The notes below the pieces were generated by a model. The model searched no databases, had not been told where the DNA came from, and worked only from the letters and a program-made list of their open reading frames with translations. 36,500 nucleotides of DNA from Planctomycetota bacterium. GTDB lineage: Bacteria; Planctomycetota; UBA1135; GCA-002686595. Numbering within the stretch: position 1 is the stretch's first letter; each line of letters begins with the position of its first letter. Both the position numbers and the translations under genes were made by a program. Shown here one piece after another: positions 1 to 8,760 of this stretch. The stretch spans positions 1 to 36,500 of the forward strand of contig CANKOY010000041.1 of assembly GCA_947484275.1 (NCBI GenBank), given 5' to 3'.

Positions 1-1
1 C

Positions 2-1099
2 AGTTTCCAGCTGGTCAATCCCTCGACCTCGGACACCATGACGCTCAGCTTGCGCCAGCCCCTGTGGCGCGGCGCCTGGCAGAAGTACGCAACGAGTACC
101 CAGCGCGAAAGCGAACTCAGCTACCGCAAGAGCGAGGAGCGCTTTCGCCAGGTGCGCCAACAATTGCTGCTCGACGTGCACAGTGCCTACTGGGACCTGG
201 TGGCGAGCATTGAGCAACTCGGCGTCGCGGAAGCGACCCTGGAACTGGGCCGCCGCCAACTGGACCAGAACGAGCGCCGCCTGAGTGCGGGCGTCGGCAC
301 TGGGGTTGAAGTCCTGCAGGCGGAGGCCAACGTGGCGCGCCGCATCGAAGAGCGCTTGCTGGCGGATGTCAACGTGCGCGCCGCCCAGGACAAACTGAAG
401 GCTGCGCTCTTTCCGGGAACCCAAAAGGCCTCCTGGGACACGCACATCGTTCCGATCACACCGCTGCCGTCGGACACCGGCGCGCGCGTCCCGAGCTGGG
501 ACTCGGCCCTGGTCCTCGCCCTGGAAAATCGTTCGGAACTGCGCCAGCAGCGCCTGGAAATCGACGCGGGCGATCTGCGCCTGCAGCGCGCCAAGAGCGA
601 GCGGCGCTTTGGCCTGGATCTTGAGCTCAGCTCCACGAGCAACGGTTTCGACGGCGAAAGTAACGAGGCCTTCGAGGGCGCAACGTCGTACGAATTTCCG
701 TCCCATCGCGCCGCGTTGGTTTTTGATCTGCCGATCCGCAATCGTGCCGCGAGCAATGCCGAACGGGCCGAGCGCGTTCGCGGGCGCTCCGCGCGATTGG
801 TCTACGATCAGCTTGAGTCCCAAGTGGTGGCCGAGGTGCGCGAGGCCGTGCGGCAAATCGCCTACCAGACCGAAGCGGTCAAGGCCGCGGAGAAGAGCCT
901 GGAGCTCGCGCGCCGACAGTTGGACGCCGAGGAAGCGCGCTATCGCGAGGGCCTGTCGACGAATTTCCAGGTGCTCGAATTTCAAAAGCAATTGGCGGAG
1001 TCATTGTCGAGCGAAAAACGAGCTCGCGTCGCGTACGCCAAGGCTCTCGCCGCACTCGCGAAGGCCCAGGGCATCCTGGGCGAGCAGGAAAGGCGCTGA
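2..1099 (+). CDS. TolC-family outer membrane efflux protein, 5'-truncated by window edge
   Basis: The reading frame is open from base 2, and residues before the first ATG (38) already look like family sequence, so the gene starts outside the window. The visible part has the TolC/OEP pattern: a short beta-strand motif (LSLRQPLWRG) followed by long heptad-like helices rich in Ala, Glu, Arg and Leu. This occurs twice, as in the two OEP repeats, with a second strand motif (ALVFDLPIRNRA) near visible residue 235. Such proteins form the outer-membrane channel of tripartite export systems or RND/ABC pumps. The partner inner-membrane genes would lie upstream and are not seen. The stop is 20 bases before the next gene, suggesting co-transcription. 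Substrate unknown. Confidence 0.85.
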   Translation, partial: SFQLVNPSTSDTMTLSLRQPLWRGAWQKYATSTQRESELSYRKSEERFRQVRQQLLLDVHSAYWDLVASIEQLGVAEATLELGRRQLDQNERRLSAGVGTGVEVLQAEANVARRIEERLLADVNVRAAQDKLKAALFPGTQKASWDTHIVPITPLPSDTGARVPSWDSALVLALENRSELRQQRLEIDAGDLRLQRAKSERRFGLDLELSSTSNGFDGESNEAFEGATSYEFPSHRAALVFDLPIRNRAASNAERAERVRGRSARLVYDQLESQVVAEVREAVRQIAYQTEAVKAAEKSLELARRQLDAEEARYREGLSTNFQVLEFQKQLAESLSSEKRARVAYAKALAALAKAQGILGEQERR

Positions 1100-1119
1100 A
1101 GCGCCAGAGATTTCCACAC

Positions 1120-2778
1120 ATGCGCGCGGCGCTCCTCTGCATCCCGCTGTGGTTCATTGCCTGCAATGAGAGCGCCCCGGATCCCACCCGTGCTGCGGCC
1201 CCTGTGCAGGCGCTCGACCCGCGCGTCGAAGCGCTCTACGACAAGTCCATGGCCCGCGGTCCCTACCAGGTGGATCTGGCGGACGTGACGCCAATTCTCG
1301 TTGAGACCCTGCGCACGGGCGGTCACGAACCCCTGCGACGGGCGAAAATGGAGTTGGCCCAGGGGGGCGAGAAGAGCCTGGAAGCCGTGCGCCGCTTCGT
1401 GGATCGCTACCGCTCCGATCCCGAAGGTCCGGACTACCTGCGCAACGCCGCCGACGTACTGTCCCTTTCGCCGCTGCCTGCCGCGACGCCACTGCTGGCG
1501 AGCCTGATCGATCACCCATCGGAATCCCTGCGCATTCAAGTGCTGCGCGGATTGCTCGTGCACCCGCGGCCGGAGTCCTTCGAGCCCGCGCTCGGGCTCT
1601 TGGCCAGCGCACCCGAGGGCTATCGCGATGAAATTTGCGGTGCCTTGGCCAAGCTGGACCTGGAGCGCGCGCAGCGCCTGTGGCTTTCGTGGATTGAGAA
1701 CGGCGACAACACGAGTCTGTGGCAAGCGATCCTGCCCTACATGAGCACGATTCGCGCGCCCGATCTCGTGCTGCGCGTGCGCGAGCTGCTCAAGCGCGGC
1801 GATCTGGACACGATGGCGCGCATCTGGCTTTGCGCAGCAGCGTGCCATGGGGGCGACGTGGGCCGCGATGAAGAGGCCCTGGCCCATCTGATTGCCGCGC
1901 GCGAATCCAAGAACCTGACCGAACGCGACCTCGCCGTACGAGCCCTCGCGGCAGCGGATCGCCTGGACCAGTTGGGTTGGACACTGAGCAATGATCCCTG
2001 GGCTCCGATCCGTGCCATGGTGGTGCGCGCGGCAGCCGAGCGTGTCGAGCGCCCCGATGCGCGCCTGCTGCTGGAACAGGCATCCCAAGACGTCGATGAA
2101 CTCGTGCGCCGGCCCGCGCTGAAGGCCCTGGCTGACGTGGGACGCGCGGACGCCGTGGATCAGGCCCTGACGCGACTGTCGAGTCCGACCCTGGCCGAGT
2201 TGGAGTCTGCGGTGAAGATCTTGGGTGCCGCGATGCGGGCCGATCCGGCCCTGGCCCAGCGCGTCTGGGGTGCCCTGGCGCCTCAACTTGACACCTACGA
2301 ACTGCGCGCGCCTGTGGAGCGCGCCATGCTGGTGAAGATCCTCGGTCAGATCCCAGTGCTTGCCGCCACTCAGCGCCTGATTGCCATGGCGCGCGAAGCC
2401 CAGGGCGAACTGGAGACGATTCGCGCCCAGCGTTTCTTGCTGCGCCAATGCGTCAATGCTGGCTCCATCGCCCAGGGCGAATTGCTTCGGCTGTGGGGCG
2501 CTGCCGACGATCCAGTGCTGCGCATGGACGCGATCGAGGCCTTCTCCGCCCTCGGCGGAGATCACACTCGCGAGCTTCTGCTCACGGTGCTCGATTCGCC
2601 GCGCACGACTCCTCAGGAATTGGTGTTCGTCGCCGACCGGCTCGTGCGCATCGGACCCGCGAGCGAAGTCGCCTGGCAACTCAAACGCGCCGCGCTGCGC
2701 ATGGACGACAGCCTCGCCAGGGAAGCACTTCAGGGAATTCTGTGGCGCTGGTATCCGCCGCCGCCAAAGAACCCCTGA
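1120..2778 (+). CDS. HEAT-repeat lipoprotein
   Basis: A 552-residue protein starting with a short signal peptide and a plausible lipobox (LWFIAC, Cys15), so probably membrane-anchored in the periplasm. After a short linker the rest is tandem helical pairs of HEAT/armadillo type, with repeated patterns such as LVRRPALKALADVG and VLRMDAIEAFSALGG. Such solenoids are protein-binding scaffolds; no catalytic motif is visible. It follows the efflux channel gene by 20 bases on the same strand and may be co-transcribed with it. It ends 15 bases before the convergent pilin-like gene. Ligand unknown. Confidence 0.8.
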   Translation: MRAALLCIPLWFIACNESAPDPTRAAAPVQALDPRVEALYDKSMARGPYQVDLADVTPILVETLRTGGHEPLRRAKMELAQGGEKSLEAVRRFVDRYRSDPEGPDYLRNAADVLSLSPLPAATPLLASLIDHPSESLRIQVLRGLLVHPRPESFEPALGLLASAPEGYRDEICGALAKLDLERAQRLWLSWIENGDNTSLWQAILPYMSTIRAPDLVLRVRELLKRGDLDTMARIWLCAAACHGGDVGRDEEALAHLIAARESKNLTERDLAVRALAAADRLDQLGWTLSNDPWAPIRAMVVRAAAERVERPDARLLLEQASQDVDELVRRPALKALADVGRADAVDQALTRLSSPTLAELESAVKILGAAMRADPALAQRVWGALAPQLDTYELRAPVERAMLVKILGQIPVLAATQRLIAMAREAQGELETIRAQRFLLRQCVNAGSIAQGELLRLWGAADDPVLRMDAIEAFSALGGDHTRELLLTVLDSPRTTPQELVFVADRLVRIGPASEVAWQLKRAALRMDDSLAREALQGILWRWYPPPPKNP

Positions 2779-2793
2779 TCCCAGGGCGCGGGC

Positions 2794-3315
2794 TCAGTCC
2801 CCTTGAAGCGGGTTGACTGACCGCCACCCGTGAGCCTGCAGATCAAAGGGCAGAGGCGAGCGAATTTGCGGCGGCGCGTCCGGTCCAAAGGGCGCGGGCG
2901 AGAGCGAGCTGTGGCTCAACACGACGTTCCCGGAAAAACCAAAGTAGGCCGGCGTTCCCTTGGGCGCGGCGCGTTCGGGCCAGGCGCGCACCGCCATCCA
3001 GCCTTCGGTGTCGCCTGCAAAACTGGGCACGCGCACAAATTCGAAGTAGTACCCGTGCCGCAGAACCAGCCGCCCGTCCTCGAGAATCGTCTGATCCTCG
3101 AACTGGCGACGCGCCGCCTTGGGCAGTCGCTCGAACAGGGCACGCGTGTCCCGGGGAGGTGAACTGGACAGTGAATCTTCGTCGAAGAGCTGGGCGAGTC
3201 GGCGCACAAGCCGCTGAGCATCAGCCTCGTTTTCGCGCTGGGCGAACGCTGTGAGTCTGGGGAGCGAGACGATCACGACCACGGCGACGACTCCGATCAG
3301 GAGCGCGAGGTCCAT
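2794..3315 (-). CDS. Type IV pilin/pseudopilin-like protein, function unknown
   Basis: From Met at 3315 the protein begins MDLALLIGVVAVVVIVSLPR followed by a polar amphipathic helix (QRENEADAQRLVRRLAQLF). This hydrophobic segment leading to a Pro and then a polar helix is the layout of type IV pilins and type II secretion pseudopilins. The usual Glu at mature position 5 is absent, as in some minor pseudopilins. The remaining ~130 residues contain FEFVR and PAYFGFSGNVVLS segments typical of small beta-rich heads. A longer form starting at ATG 3369 adds 18 basic residues (including SAGRVQP) that could serve as the prepilin leader; I cannot decide between the two starts. No pilus assembly genes are nearby. 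Divergent from the nucleotidyltransferase gene. Confidence 0.65.
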   Translation of the reverse strand: MDLALLIGVVAVVVIVSLPRLTAFAQRENEADAQRLVRRLAQLFDEDSLSSSPPRDTRALFERLPKAARRQFEDQTILEDGRLVLRHGYYFEFVRVPSFAGDTEGWMAVRAWPERAAPKGTPAYFGFSGNVVLSHSSLSPAPFGPDAPPQIRSPLPFDLQAHGWRSVNPLQGD

Positions 3316-3418
3316 GGGTTGAACGCGACCGGCGCTCGCGCGCGATGGGACGGGACGGTGGGGCTGCATCGAATGGGCTGCAGGATTCTTGTGTGTCAGC
3401 TGCTAGGCTGCAAGCCCG

Positions 3419-4687
3419 ATGCAGCGTCCTAGCGCGCAAGCTTTGCCCGCGGAGCTCCTTGCCTCTGCCCGTCAGGTGGCGCTGCGCGTTGCGACCACCG
3501 GCCGGCGCGCCTGGATCGTCGGCGGGCCCGTGCGCGATCTCGCCCGGGGAGTGACGCCCCACGACCTCGACATGGCAAGTGCATTGCCGCCGGACGAGGT
3601 CGAGGCGCTTTTCCAGCGCACCGCGTCCGTCGGGAAGGCCTTCGGGACCATGCTTGTGCACGGCGAGGGCGTAGATGTGCAGCTGACGACCTTTCGGCGT
3701 GAGCGAGGCTTCTCCGACGCCCGCCGGCCCGACCACGTGGACTACTCCGAGCATCTGGAGGAAGACGCGCGCCGGCGCGACTTCACGTGCAACGCCATGT
3801 ACCTCGATCCTCTGGACGACGAATTGCGCGATCCCGAAGGCGGACTGGAGGACATTCGGGCGCGCATCCTGCGTTCGGTGGGGGAGCCCGGAGCGCGCTT
3901 TGCGGAGGACGGCCTGCGCCTGGTGCGCCTGGCCCGTTTTGCAGCTGCCCTGGATTTCCGCGTTGACGATGCGACCCTGCGCGCTGCGAGTTCCAGCGCT
4001 GGAGCCCTGGCCGGCGTAAGCGCGGAGCGCAGGCTGAGCGAACTCGAGCGCATTTTCTCCGCGGCCCGCAGCCCGTTAGCAATTGAGTTGCTCGGGGACT
4101 GCCAGCTGCTCGAACACTTGCTGCCTGGATTCAGCCGTGTTTGCCCGGACCCGCGCCAACTCTCACGGCGACTGCGCGCGCTGAGTTCTCTGAGCCAGAA
4201 TTCGGCCCCTGGGAGCACCTTGGGATTGGCGGTGCTGCTTCACCCGAGCGAGCCCGAGGATCGAGACGCGCCCGGGCGGCTCTTGGAGTACCTGCGCATG
4301 TCCCGGGACCTGCGCCAGGGAATCGAAGCGCTGTGGCGTCTGGAGATCGAGGCTTGCAATCTCGCCCTGGATTCTCGGGCCGCGCTGTTGCGCTTCGCGC
4401 GTCAAGCCCCAGCCAAGCTCGCGCTGCGACTGAGTACCGCCTGGATCCGCGCTGACGGCGGCGATGGCCGGCACTTGGACGCGCTCGGCGCGGCGATCCT
4501 GACCTTGACCGAGTCCGAGAAATTCCCGACAGCGCTGCTGTCCGCAGAGGACCTGAAGCGCGCCGCCATCCCCCCCGGGCCCCGTTGGAGAGTGATCCTG
4601 GAGGCCCTGGAGACTGAGCAACTCGAAGGGCGCCTCCGCACGCGCGACCAGGCCCTGGGATGGCTTGAGCAGCGCGCTTTGGAGTGA
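3419..4687 (+). CDS. CCA tRNA nucleotidyltransferase / poly(A) polymerase family protein
   Basis: A 422-residue class II nucleotidyltransferase. Visible motifs: GGPVRDLARG (35-44) followed by DLD (49-51), the metal-binding carboxylates; RRDFTCNAMYLDP (119-131), the conserved NTP-binding region; GARFAEDGLRLVRLARFAA, the family signature joining the head to the neck. The C-terminal part is helical, as expected for body and tail domains. The family adds or repairs the 3' CCA of tRNAs, or acts as poly(A) polymerase, and sequence alone does not separate the two. The tRNA-Leu gene in this window encodes CCA in DNA, so a repair role is plausible. Convergent with the UbiA-family gene, stops 10 bases apart. 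Confidence 0.85.
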   Translation: MQRPSAQALPAELLASARQVALRVATTGRRAWIVGGPVRDLARGVTPHDLDMASALPPDEVEALFQRTASVGKAFGTMLVHGEGVDVQLTTFRRERGFSDARRPDHVDYSEHLEEDARRRDFTCNAMYLDPLDDELRDPEGGLEDIRARILRSVGEPGARFAEDGLRLVRLARFAAALDFRVDDATLRAASSSAGALAGVSAERRLSELERIFSAARSPLAIELLGDCQLLEHLLPGFSRVCPDPRQLSRRLRALSSLSQNSAPGSTLGLAVLLHPSEPEDRDAPGRLLEYLRMSRDLRQGIEALWRLEIEACNLALDSRAALLRFARQAPAKLALRLSTAWIRADGGDGRHLDALGAAILTLTESEKFPTALLSAEDLKRAAIPPGPRWRVILEALETEQLEGRLRTRDQALGWLEQRALE

Positions 4688-4697
4688 TCGCCGGCGC

Positions 4698-5621
4698 TCA
4701 GCTGGGCGGAAACACTCGCCGCAAGCGTGACGCGACGACGTAGCCCGAGAGCACCAATGCGACGACCACTGTCGCGTCCCAACGCGGTGGATGCCAAGCC
4801 AGGGCCGCGAGAGCCGCGCTGAACATCAAGAGCCGCCGCAGGCACAATCCCATGGCCTGTTCCACGTCTCCCCGGGTCCAGGCGCCACTGCGGCGCGCGA
4901 ACTTCCCGAGGGTGATTGCTGCTGGCAGGCAGATAGCTGCCGCGGCAGCGCGACCAGCGAGCGTGTGAACTTCCAAATCGTAGGGCGGAAGGAACGCGAC
5001 AAAGGCGAGCATCAGCGCCGAGGAGAGCACCAAAGCCCGCGGCTTCGATCCTCCCAAGTCGCGATCCTCGCCGTCCTCCAGGCGCCCGAGCTGGGACACG
5101 CGCAGGACGTACACGCCGTAGAGCAGCATCGGCATCAGCGCGCGATGCATCCCCAGGGTCTGGAGGAACTCGCCGTGGGCAAAGCACAGTCCAAGGCCCA
5201 GGTTTCCCGCGCGACACAACGCCAGGAGCAGGGGACCCAAACGCGGCCCGCGTCCGATCAAGTCATAGGCAAGCGCCGCAAGCGCCAGCCCCAGGGTCCA
5301 CAGTCCGGCGTGAAAGCTGTGCTGGCTCGCGAGCACGGGGCCCAAAACCAAGAGCACCACCCCCAGGCCCAGTGCCGTGGACGGTCGAACCGCCCCGCTT
5401 GGAATCGGCCGCGAGGGACGCGTGCGGCTGTCGTGCTCGCGATCGCGCCAATCGTTGAGCGCCATGGCGCCGTGGTAGACGCAAAACGACGCGGCCAGAA
5501 GCCAGAACACGCTCGTTTGCTCGGGCCAGCGACCCTCGCAGGCAAAAATGATTCCGGCCGCGACGTCTGCCACGGCGCTAGGCGCGAGCGACAGGCGCAG
5601 CAGCCGTCCGATGGCGCGCAC
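4698..5621 (-). CDS. UbiA-family prenyltransferase
   Basis: A 307-residue very hydrophobic protein with about eight membrane segments. The first Asp-rich motif of the family is visible as NDWRDREHDSRTRPSRP, which binds the prenyl diphosphate through Mg2+. The second Asp-rich region is less clear (AYDLIGRG). The start is a GTG three bases after the stop of the upstream site-2 protease gene, so the genes are probably translated together. The family transfers prenyl chains to aromatic or other acceptors for quinones, hemes or lipids. The acceptor is not predictable, but co-location with dxr fits an isoprenoid theme. Confidence 0.75.
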   Translation of the reverse strand: MRAIGRLLRLSLAPSAVADVAAGIIFACEGRWPEQTSVFWLLAASFCVYHGAMALNDWRDREHDSRTRPSRPIPSGAVRPSTALGLGVVLLVLGPVLASQHSFHAGLWTLGLALAALAYDLIGRGPRLGPLLLALCRAGNLGLGLCFAHGEFLQTLGMHRALMPMLLYGVYVLRVSQLGRLEDGEDRDLGGSKPRALVLSSALMLAFVAFLPPYDLEVHTLAGRAAAAAICLPAAITLGKFARRSGAWTRGDVEQAMGLCLRRLLMFSAALAALAWHPPRWDATVVVALVLSGYVVASRLRRVFPPS

Positions 5622-5624
5622 GGA

Positions 5625-7475
5625 TCAGCTCAACCAGCGTCGCAGGTCGTTGAAGGTCACGAACACAACCAGACCGAGGATCAGCACCAAGCCGACCATC
5701 TGACTGTAGCCCATGATCCGTTGGTTGACCGGCGAGCCCTTGACCTTCTCCACCAGGAGGAAAAATAGATGCCCGCCATCGAGCACCGGGATCGGCAACA
5801 CGTTGATGAAAGCCAGGTTGAGGCTCAGGGTGCACAGGAAGAAAATCAACTTGGCCAGCCCGAGCCCCGCATAGGCGTAGCTCGATTGCGCGATCAAGAT
5901 GATCCCGCCCACCTTGTCGTGACTGACGGTGCCGCGAAACAGGCCGCTCAGGGTCAACCAGATGTCGACCATGAAGCGCCACGAGGAGACGGCGCCAACG
6001 CGCACGGCCTCGCCGAACGTGGCCGCCTGGAACAGGTACGTGGCTGGGCTGAGCATCAGGCCGTACTCGGTCGATTGCAGCGGCCCAGGGATTACGTCGA
6101 ACTCGAGGTGTTGACGAGATCCGTCAGGGGAACTGCGCTGCACGCGCACTTTCAGGGCGGTGTCGGCCAAAGCCAAGTCCTTGATGGCTCCGGGGATGTC
6201 TTTCCATTCTTCCGCGGTGCGATCTCCTATGCCGACGATTCGATCGCCGCTCAGCAGACCAAAGCGTTCCGCGGCGCTGCCAGCGTGCACCGCTGCGCGC
6301 GTGCCCTCGGTGTCCGCAACCACGGCCACGTCCAGCAGCAACTGCCGCACGTGTCCGTCGTCCAGTGCGGGGACCTCGAGCGTGAGCTCATTCCGCTCGC
6401 GCTCGACCCGCATTGTGAAGCTGCGCTCCTTGGCGGCGCGCAGGGCCATGGCGAAGTCGCCGGGGCGCAGGATCGGCCTGCCGTCCAGGCTCAAGAGTCG
6501 ATCCTCCGGCTGCAAACCCAGAAGGTCCGAAGCAGTGCTCGCGCGCACGGCGATGACCCGGGAACTCACGGGCTCGATTCCCAAGTACAGCGCGCGTTTC
6601 TTGGTCGGAACGACCTCCAATCTCGGCTGGACCTGAAACGCCAGTGACTCCGCGCCGCGCAGCACTTGGAGGTTCAACGGATCCCCGCGGTGCATCGAGA
6701 GCAACAGCTCGTTGGGAAGATCTTCGCTCAGGCCGTTGACACCATTCAGGCGGTCGCCGTCGCGCAGCCCGGCGAGGTACGCCGGAGAATCGGGAGCGAT
6801 TCGCAGCACTCCGTCGGGATCGGCGGCGATTGCCACGCCGATGGCACGCACGCCTTGGTCTTCCGAATACAACGGCCGAACGTTGACCAGCGTGTCGGCC
6901 GCGGCGCCGGGGGCGCGCACGAGCATCGCGATCTCGTCCGCATCCGAGAGACCGACGCGGCTGAAGAGATCCTCGAAACTGTTTACCGGCTGACCGTCGA
7001 TGGCGACAACGCGCGTACCCGGCACGATGCCGGCTTTCCACGCCGCCCCACCCGGGGTCACGTCGCCAATGAGCGGCGCGGAGAAGGTCACGCCGAAGAA
7101 CAAGAGCGGCGGCAGAACAACGAGTGCGAGCAGCACGTTCATCAGTACTCCGCCGGAGTAGATGAAGAAGCGTTGACCAACGGACTTGGAGGGCAACTCA
7201 TCCGGCTGCGCGCTTGCGCCATCGAGGACTTCGTCGCCGGCCATTTTCACGTACCCGCCCATCGGGATCAGGGCGAGCTGGTAGGTCGTGGAACCGCGCT
7301 TCCAGCCAAAGATCTTCGGGCCAAAGCCGATGCTGAACAGTTCAACCCGCACGCCGCACCAGCGCGCGGCGATGAAGTGGCCCAGCTCGTGCACGAAAAT
7401 AACCAGGCCGATACCCAGGGCCACCTGCAGCACGCGCACAACGGAACCGAATTCCAAGGCCAGAAATTGCATCAT
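5625..7475 (-). CDS. rseP: RseP-like site-2 protease (M50) with four PDZ-like modules
   Basis: A 616-residue membrane metalloprotease. The zinc motif HELGH lies at residues 29-33 in the first membrane segment, and the second active-site motif NVLPIPVLDGGH at 558-569 in a C-terminal segment. Between them are four PDZ-like segments (about 134-190, 220-275, 303-360 and 392-450), recognisable by repeats such as GIVPGTRVVAIDGQPV, GLRDGDRLNGVNG, GLQPEDRLLSLDGRP and GLLSGDRIVGIG. E. coli RseP has two PDZ domains and about 450 residues. The family cleaves anti-sigma factors or leftover signal peptides within the membrane. The start is the ATG at 7475, whose ATGA overlaps the dxr stop, showing coupling; reading frame farther upstream is dxr antiframe. 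Confidence 0.9.
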   Translation of the reverse strand: MMQFLALEFGSVVRVLQVALGIGLVIFVHELGHFIAARWCGVRVELFSIGFGPKIFGWKRGSTTYQLALIPMGGYVKMAGDEVLDGASAQPDELPSKSVGQRFFIYSGGVLMNVLLALVVLPPLLFFGVTFSAPLIGDVTPGGAAWKAGIVPGTRVVAIDGQPVNSFEDLFSRVGLSDADEIAMLVRAPGAAADTLVNVRPLYSEDQGVRAIGVAIAADPDGVLRIAPDSPAYLAGLRDGDRLNGVNGLSEDLPNELLLSMHRGDPLNLQVLRGAESLAFQVQPRLEVVPTKKRALYLGIEPVSSRVIAVRASTASDLLGLQPEDRLLSLDGRPILRPGDFAMALRAAKERSFTMRVERERNELTLEVPALDDGHVRQLLLDVAVVADTEGTRAAVHAGSAAERFGLLSGDRIVGIGDRTAEEWKDIPGAIKDLALADTALKVRVQRSSPDGSRQHLEFDVIPGPLQSTEYGLMLSPATYLFQAATFGEAVRVGAVSSWRFMVDIWLTLSGLFRGTVSHDKVGGIILIAQSSYAYAGLGLAKLIFFLCTLSLNLAFINVLPIPVLDGGHLFFLLVEKVKGSPVNQRIMGYSQMVGLVLILGLVVFVTFNDLRRWLS

Positions 7476-8641
7476 CGAGGAGTCGTCGGGTTGCCGTTGC
7501 GGGTCAAAATATCGCGCGTCATGGCGCGCGCGTCGCGGTCGGCGGCGATGGCTGCCGAAATCCCATGCTTTGCTGTGGCGCGCCGCGAGAGAACGTCCCC
7601 TACGACGCGCGTCATCTCGCCGAAACTCGCCCGGCGACCCAGGAATGCATCCACGGCCACTTCGTCCGCCGCGTTGAGCACGGCGCCCGCATCGCCACCG
7701 CGACGGGCGCATTCGAAACCAAGTTCAAGTGCGGGGAAGCGCCGCGGGTCCACGGGCTCGAAGGTCAGGCGCGAGAACAAGTCCATCTGGAAGCCAACGA
7801 GGCTTGAGGGCGCGCGGTCGGGATGAAACAGGCAGAAATGCAGCGGTCCGCGCATGTCCGGTGGCCCCATCTGCGCGATCAGGGATCCGTCGATGAACTC
7901 GACCATCGAGTGCACGATCGACTGGCGGTGAATGGAAACATGGATGCGATCGATCGGCACGCCGAACAGGTGCTGCACTTCGATCACTTCGAAGGCCTTG
8001 TTCATCAAGGTCGCCGACCCGACAGTGATCCGCGGGCCCATGCGCCAAGTCGGGTGCTTGAGCGCATCCTCTGGCGTTGAATTCTCGATTTCTTCGATCG
8101 CGCGATCCCGGAAGGGGCCACCGCTTGCGGTCAGGTGAACGGCGCGCACGCGGTCGAGGCGCTCGCCGCGCAAGCACTGAAAGATCGCGCACAATTCCGA
8201 ATCGACCGGCAGGATCGCGGCGCCATTGCTTCGCGCCAATTCCATCAACTCCGCGCCGGCCATCACCAGGGACTCCTTGTTGGCCAGGGCGAGGTCGCGG
8301 CCCTGCTTGAGCACTGCCACGGAAGCTCCCAGCCCCGCTCCGCCCACAATCCCGTGCACCGCTGTGTCGTAGCTTGCCGCCGTGCAAAGTTCGAGCACCG
8401 ACTCTGGCCCGCGCAGCAGTGTCGTGCCCAATGGCAACTCGTGGGCAATCTGGTCCGCCGCTGCGCCGTCGGTCAGGGCCACGAAGCGCGGTCGAAACTC
8501 CCGCGCCTGCTCGGCCAATTCGCGCCACGAAGCGTTCGCGGCGAGCCCCTCGACTCGCAGGGCACCCGCGTTCGCCCGCACCACATCGAGGGTCTGCTTC
8601 CCGATTGAGCCGGTCGAGCCTAGAACGAGCAGGGATTTCAT
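7472..8641 (-). CDS. dxr: 1-deoxy-D-xylulose 5-phosphate reductoisomerase
   Basis: A 389-residue cytosolic enzyme that converts DXP to 2-C-methyl-D-erythritol 4-phosphate with NADPH, the committed step of the MEP isoprenoid pathway. The NADPH-binding loop GSTGSIG is at residues 8-14. Further family motifs are visible: LANKESLVMAG, the metal-binding region LPVDSELCAIFQCL, and LTASGGPFRD. Length is normal. It is the first gene of a minus-strand cluster followed by rseP (ATGA overlap) and a UbiA-family gene. The neighbourhood dxr-rseP is common in bacteria, although uppS and cdsA, often between them, are absent here. Confidence 0.95.
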   Translation of the reverse strand: MKSLLVLGSTGSIGKQTLDVVRANAGALRVEGLAANASWRELAEQAREFRPRFVALTDGAAADQIAHELPLGTTLLRGPESVLELCTAASYDTAVHGIVGGAGLGASVAVLKQGRDLALANKESLVMAGAELMELARSNGAAILPVDSELCAIFQCLRGERLDRVRAVHLTASGGPFRDRAIEEIENSTPEDALKHPTWRMGPRITVGSATLMNKAFEVIEVQHLFGVPIDRIHVSIHRQSIVHSMVEFIDGSLIAQMGPPDMRGPLHFCLFHPDRAPSSLVGFQMDLFSRLTFEPVDPRRFPALELGFECARRGGDAGAVLNAADEVAVDAFLGRRASFGEMTRVVGDVLSRRATAKHGISAAIAADRDARAMTRDILTRNGNPTTPR

Positions 8642-8760
8642 GGACGGCGTGTGGCGGCGCCGAGGACATGGCCCCGGCCTGAGCCAACTGGTACTTTATG
8701 CACTGCGCAGGGCTTGGGGAACCGTGTTCGCCCGACCGACCGCGCCATCAGGCCTGATCG

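Noticed and set aside
982..2679. 565-codon minus-strand frame opposite the HEAT lipoprotein
   Set aside because: Translation is Gln/His/Gly-rich with no domain; the plus strand has a signal peptide and HEAT repeats.
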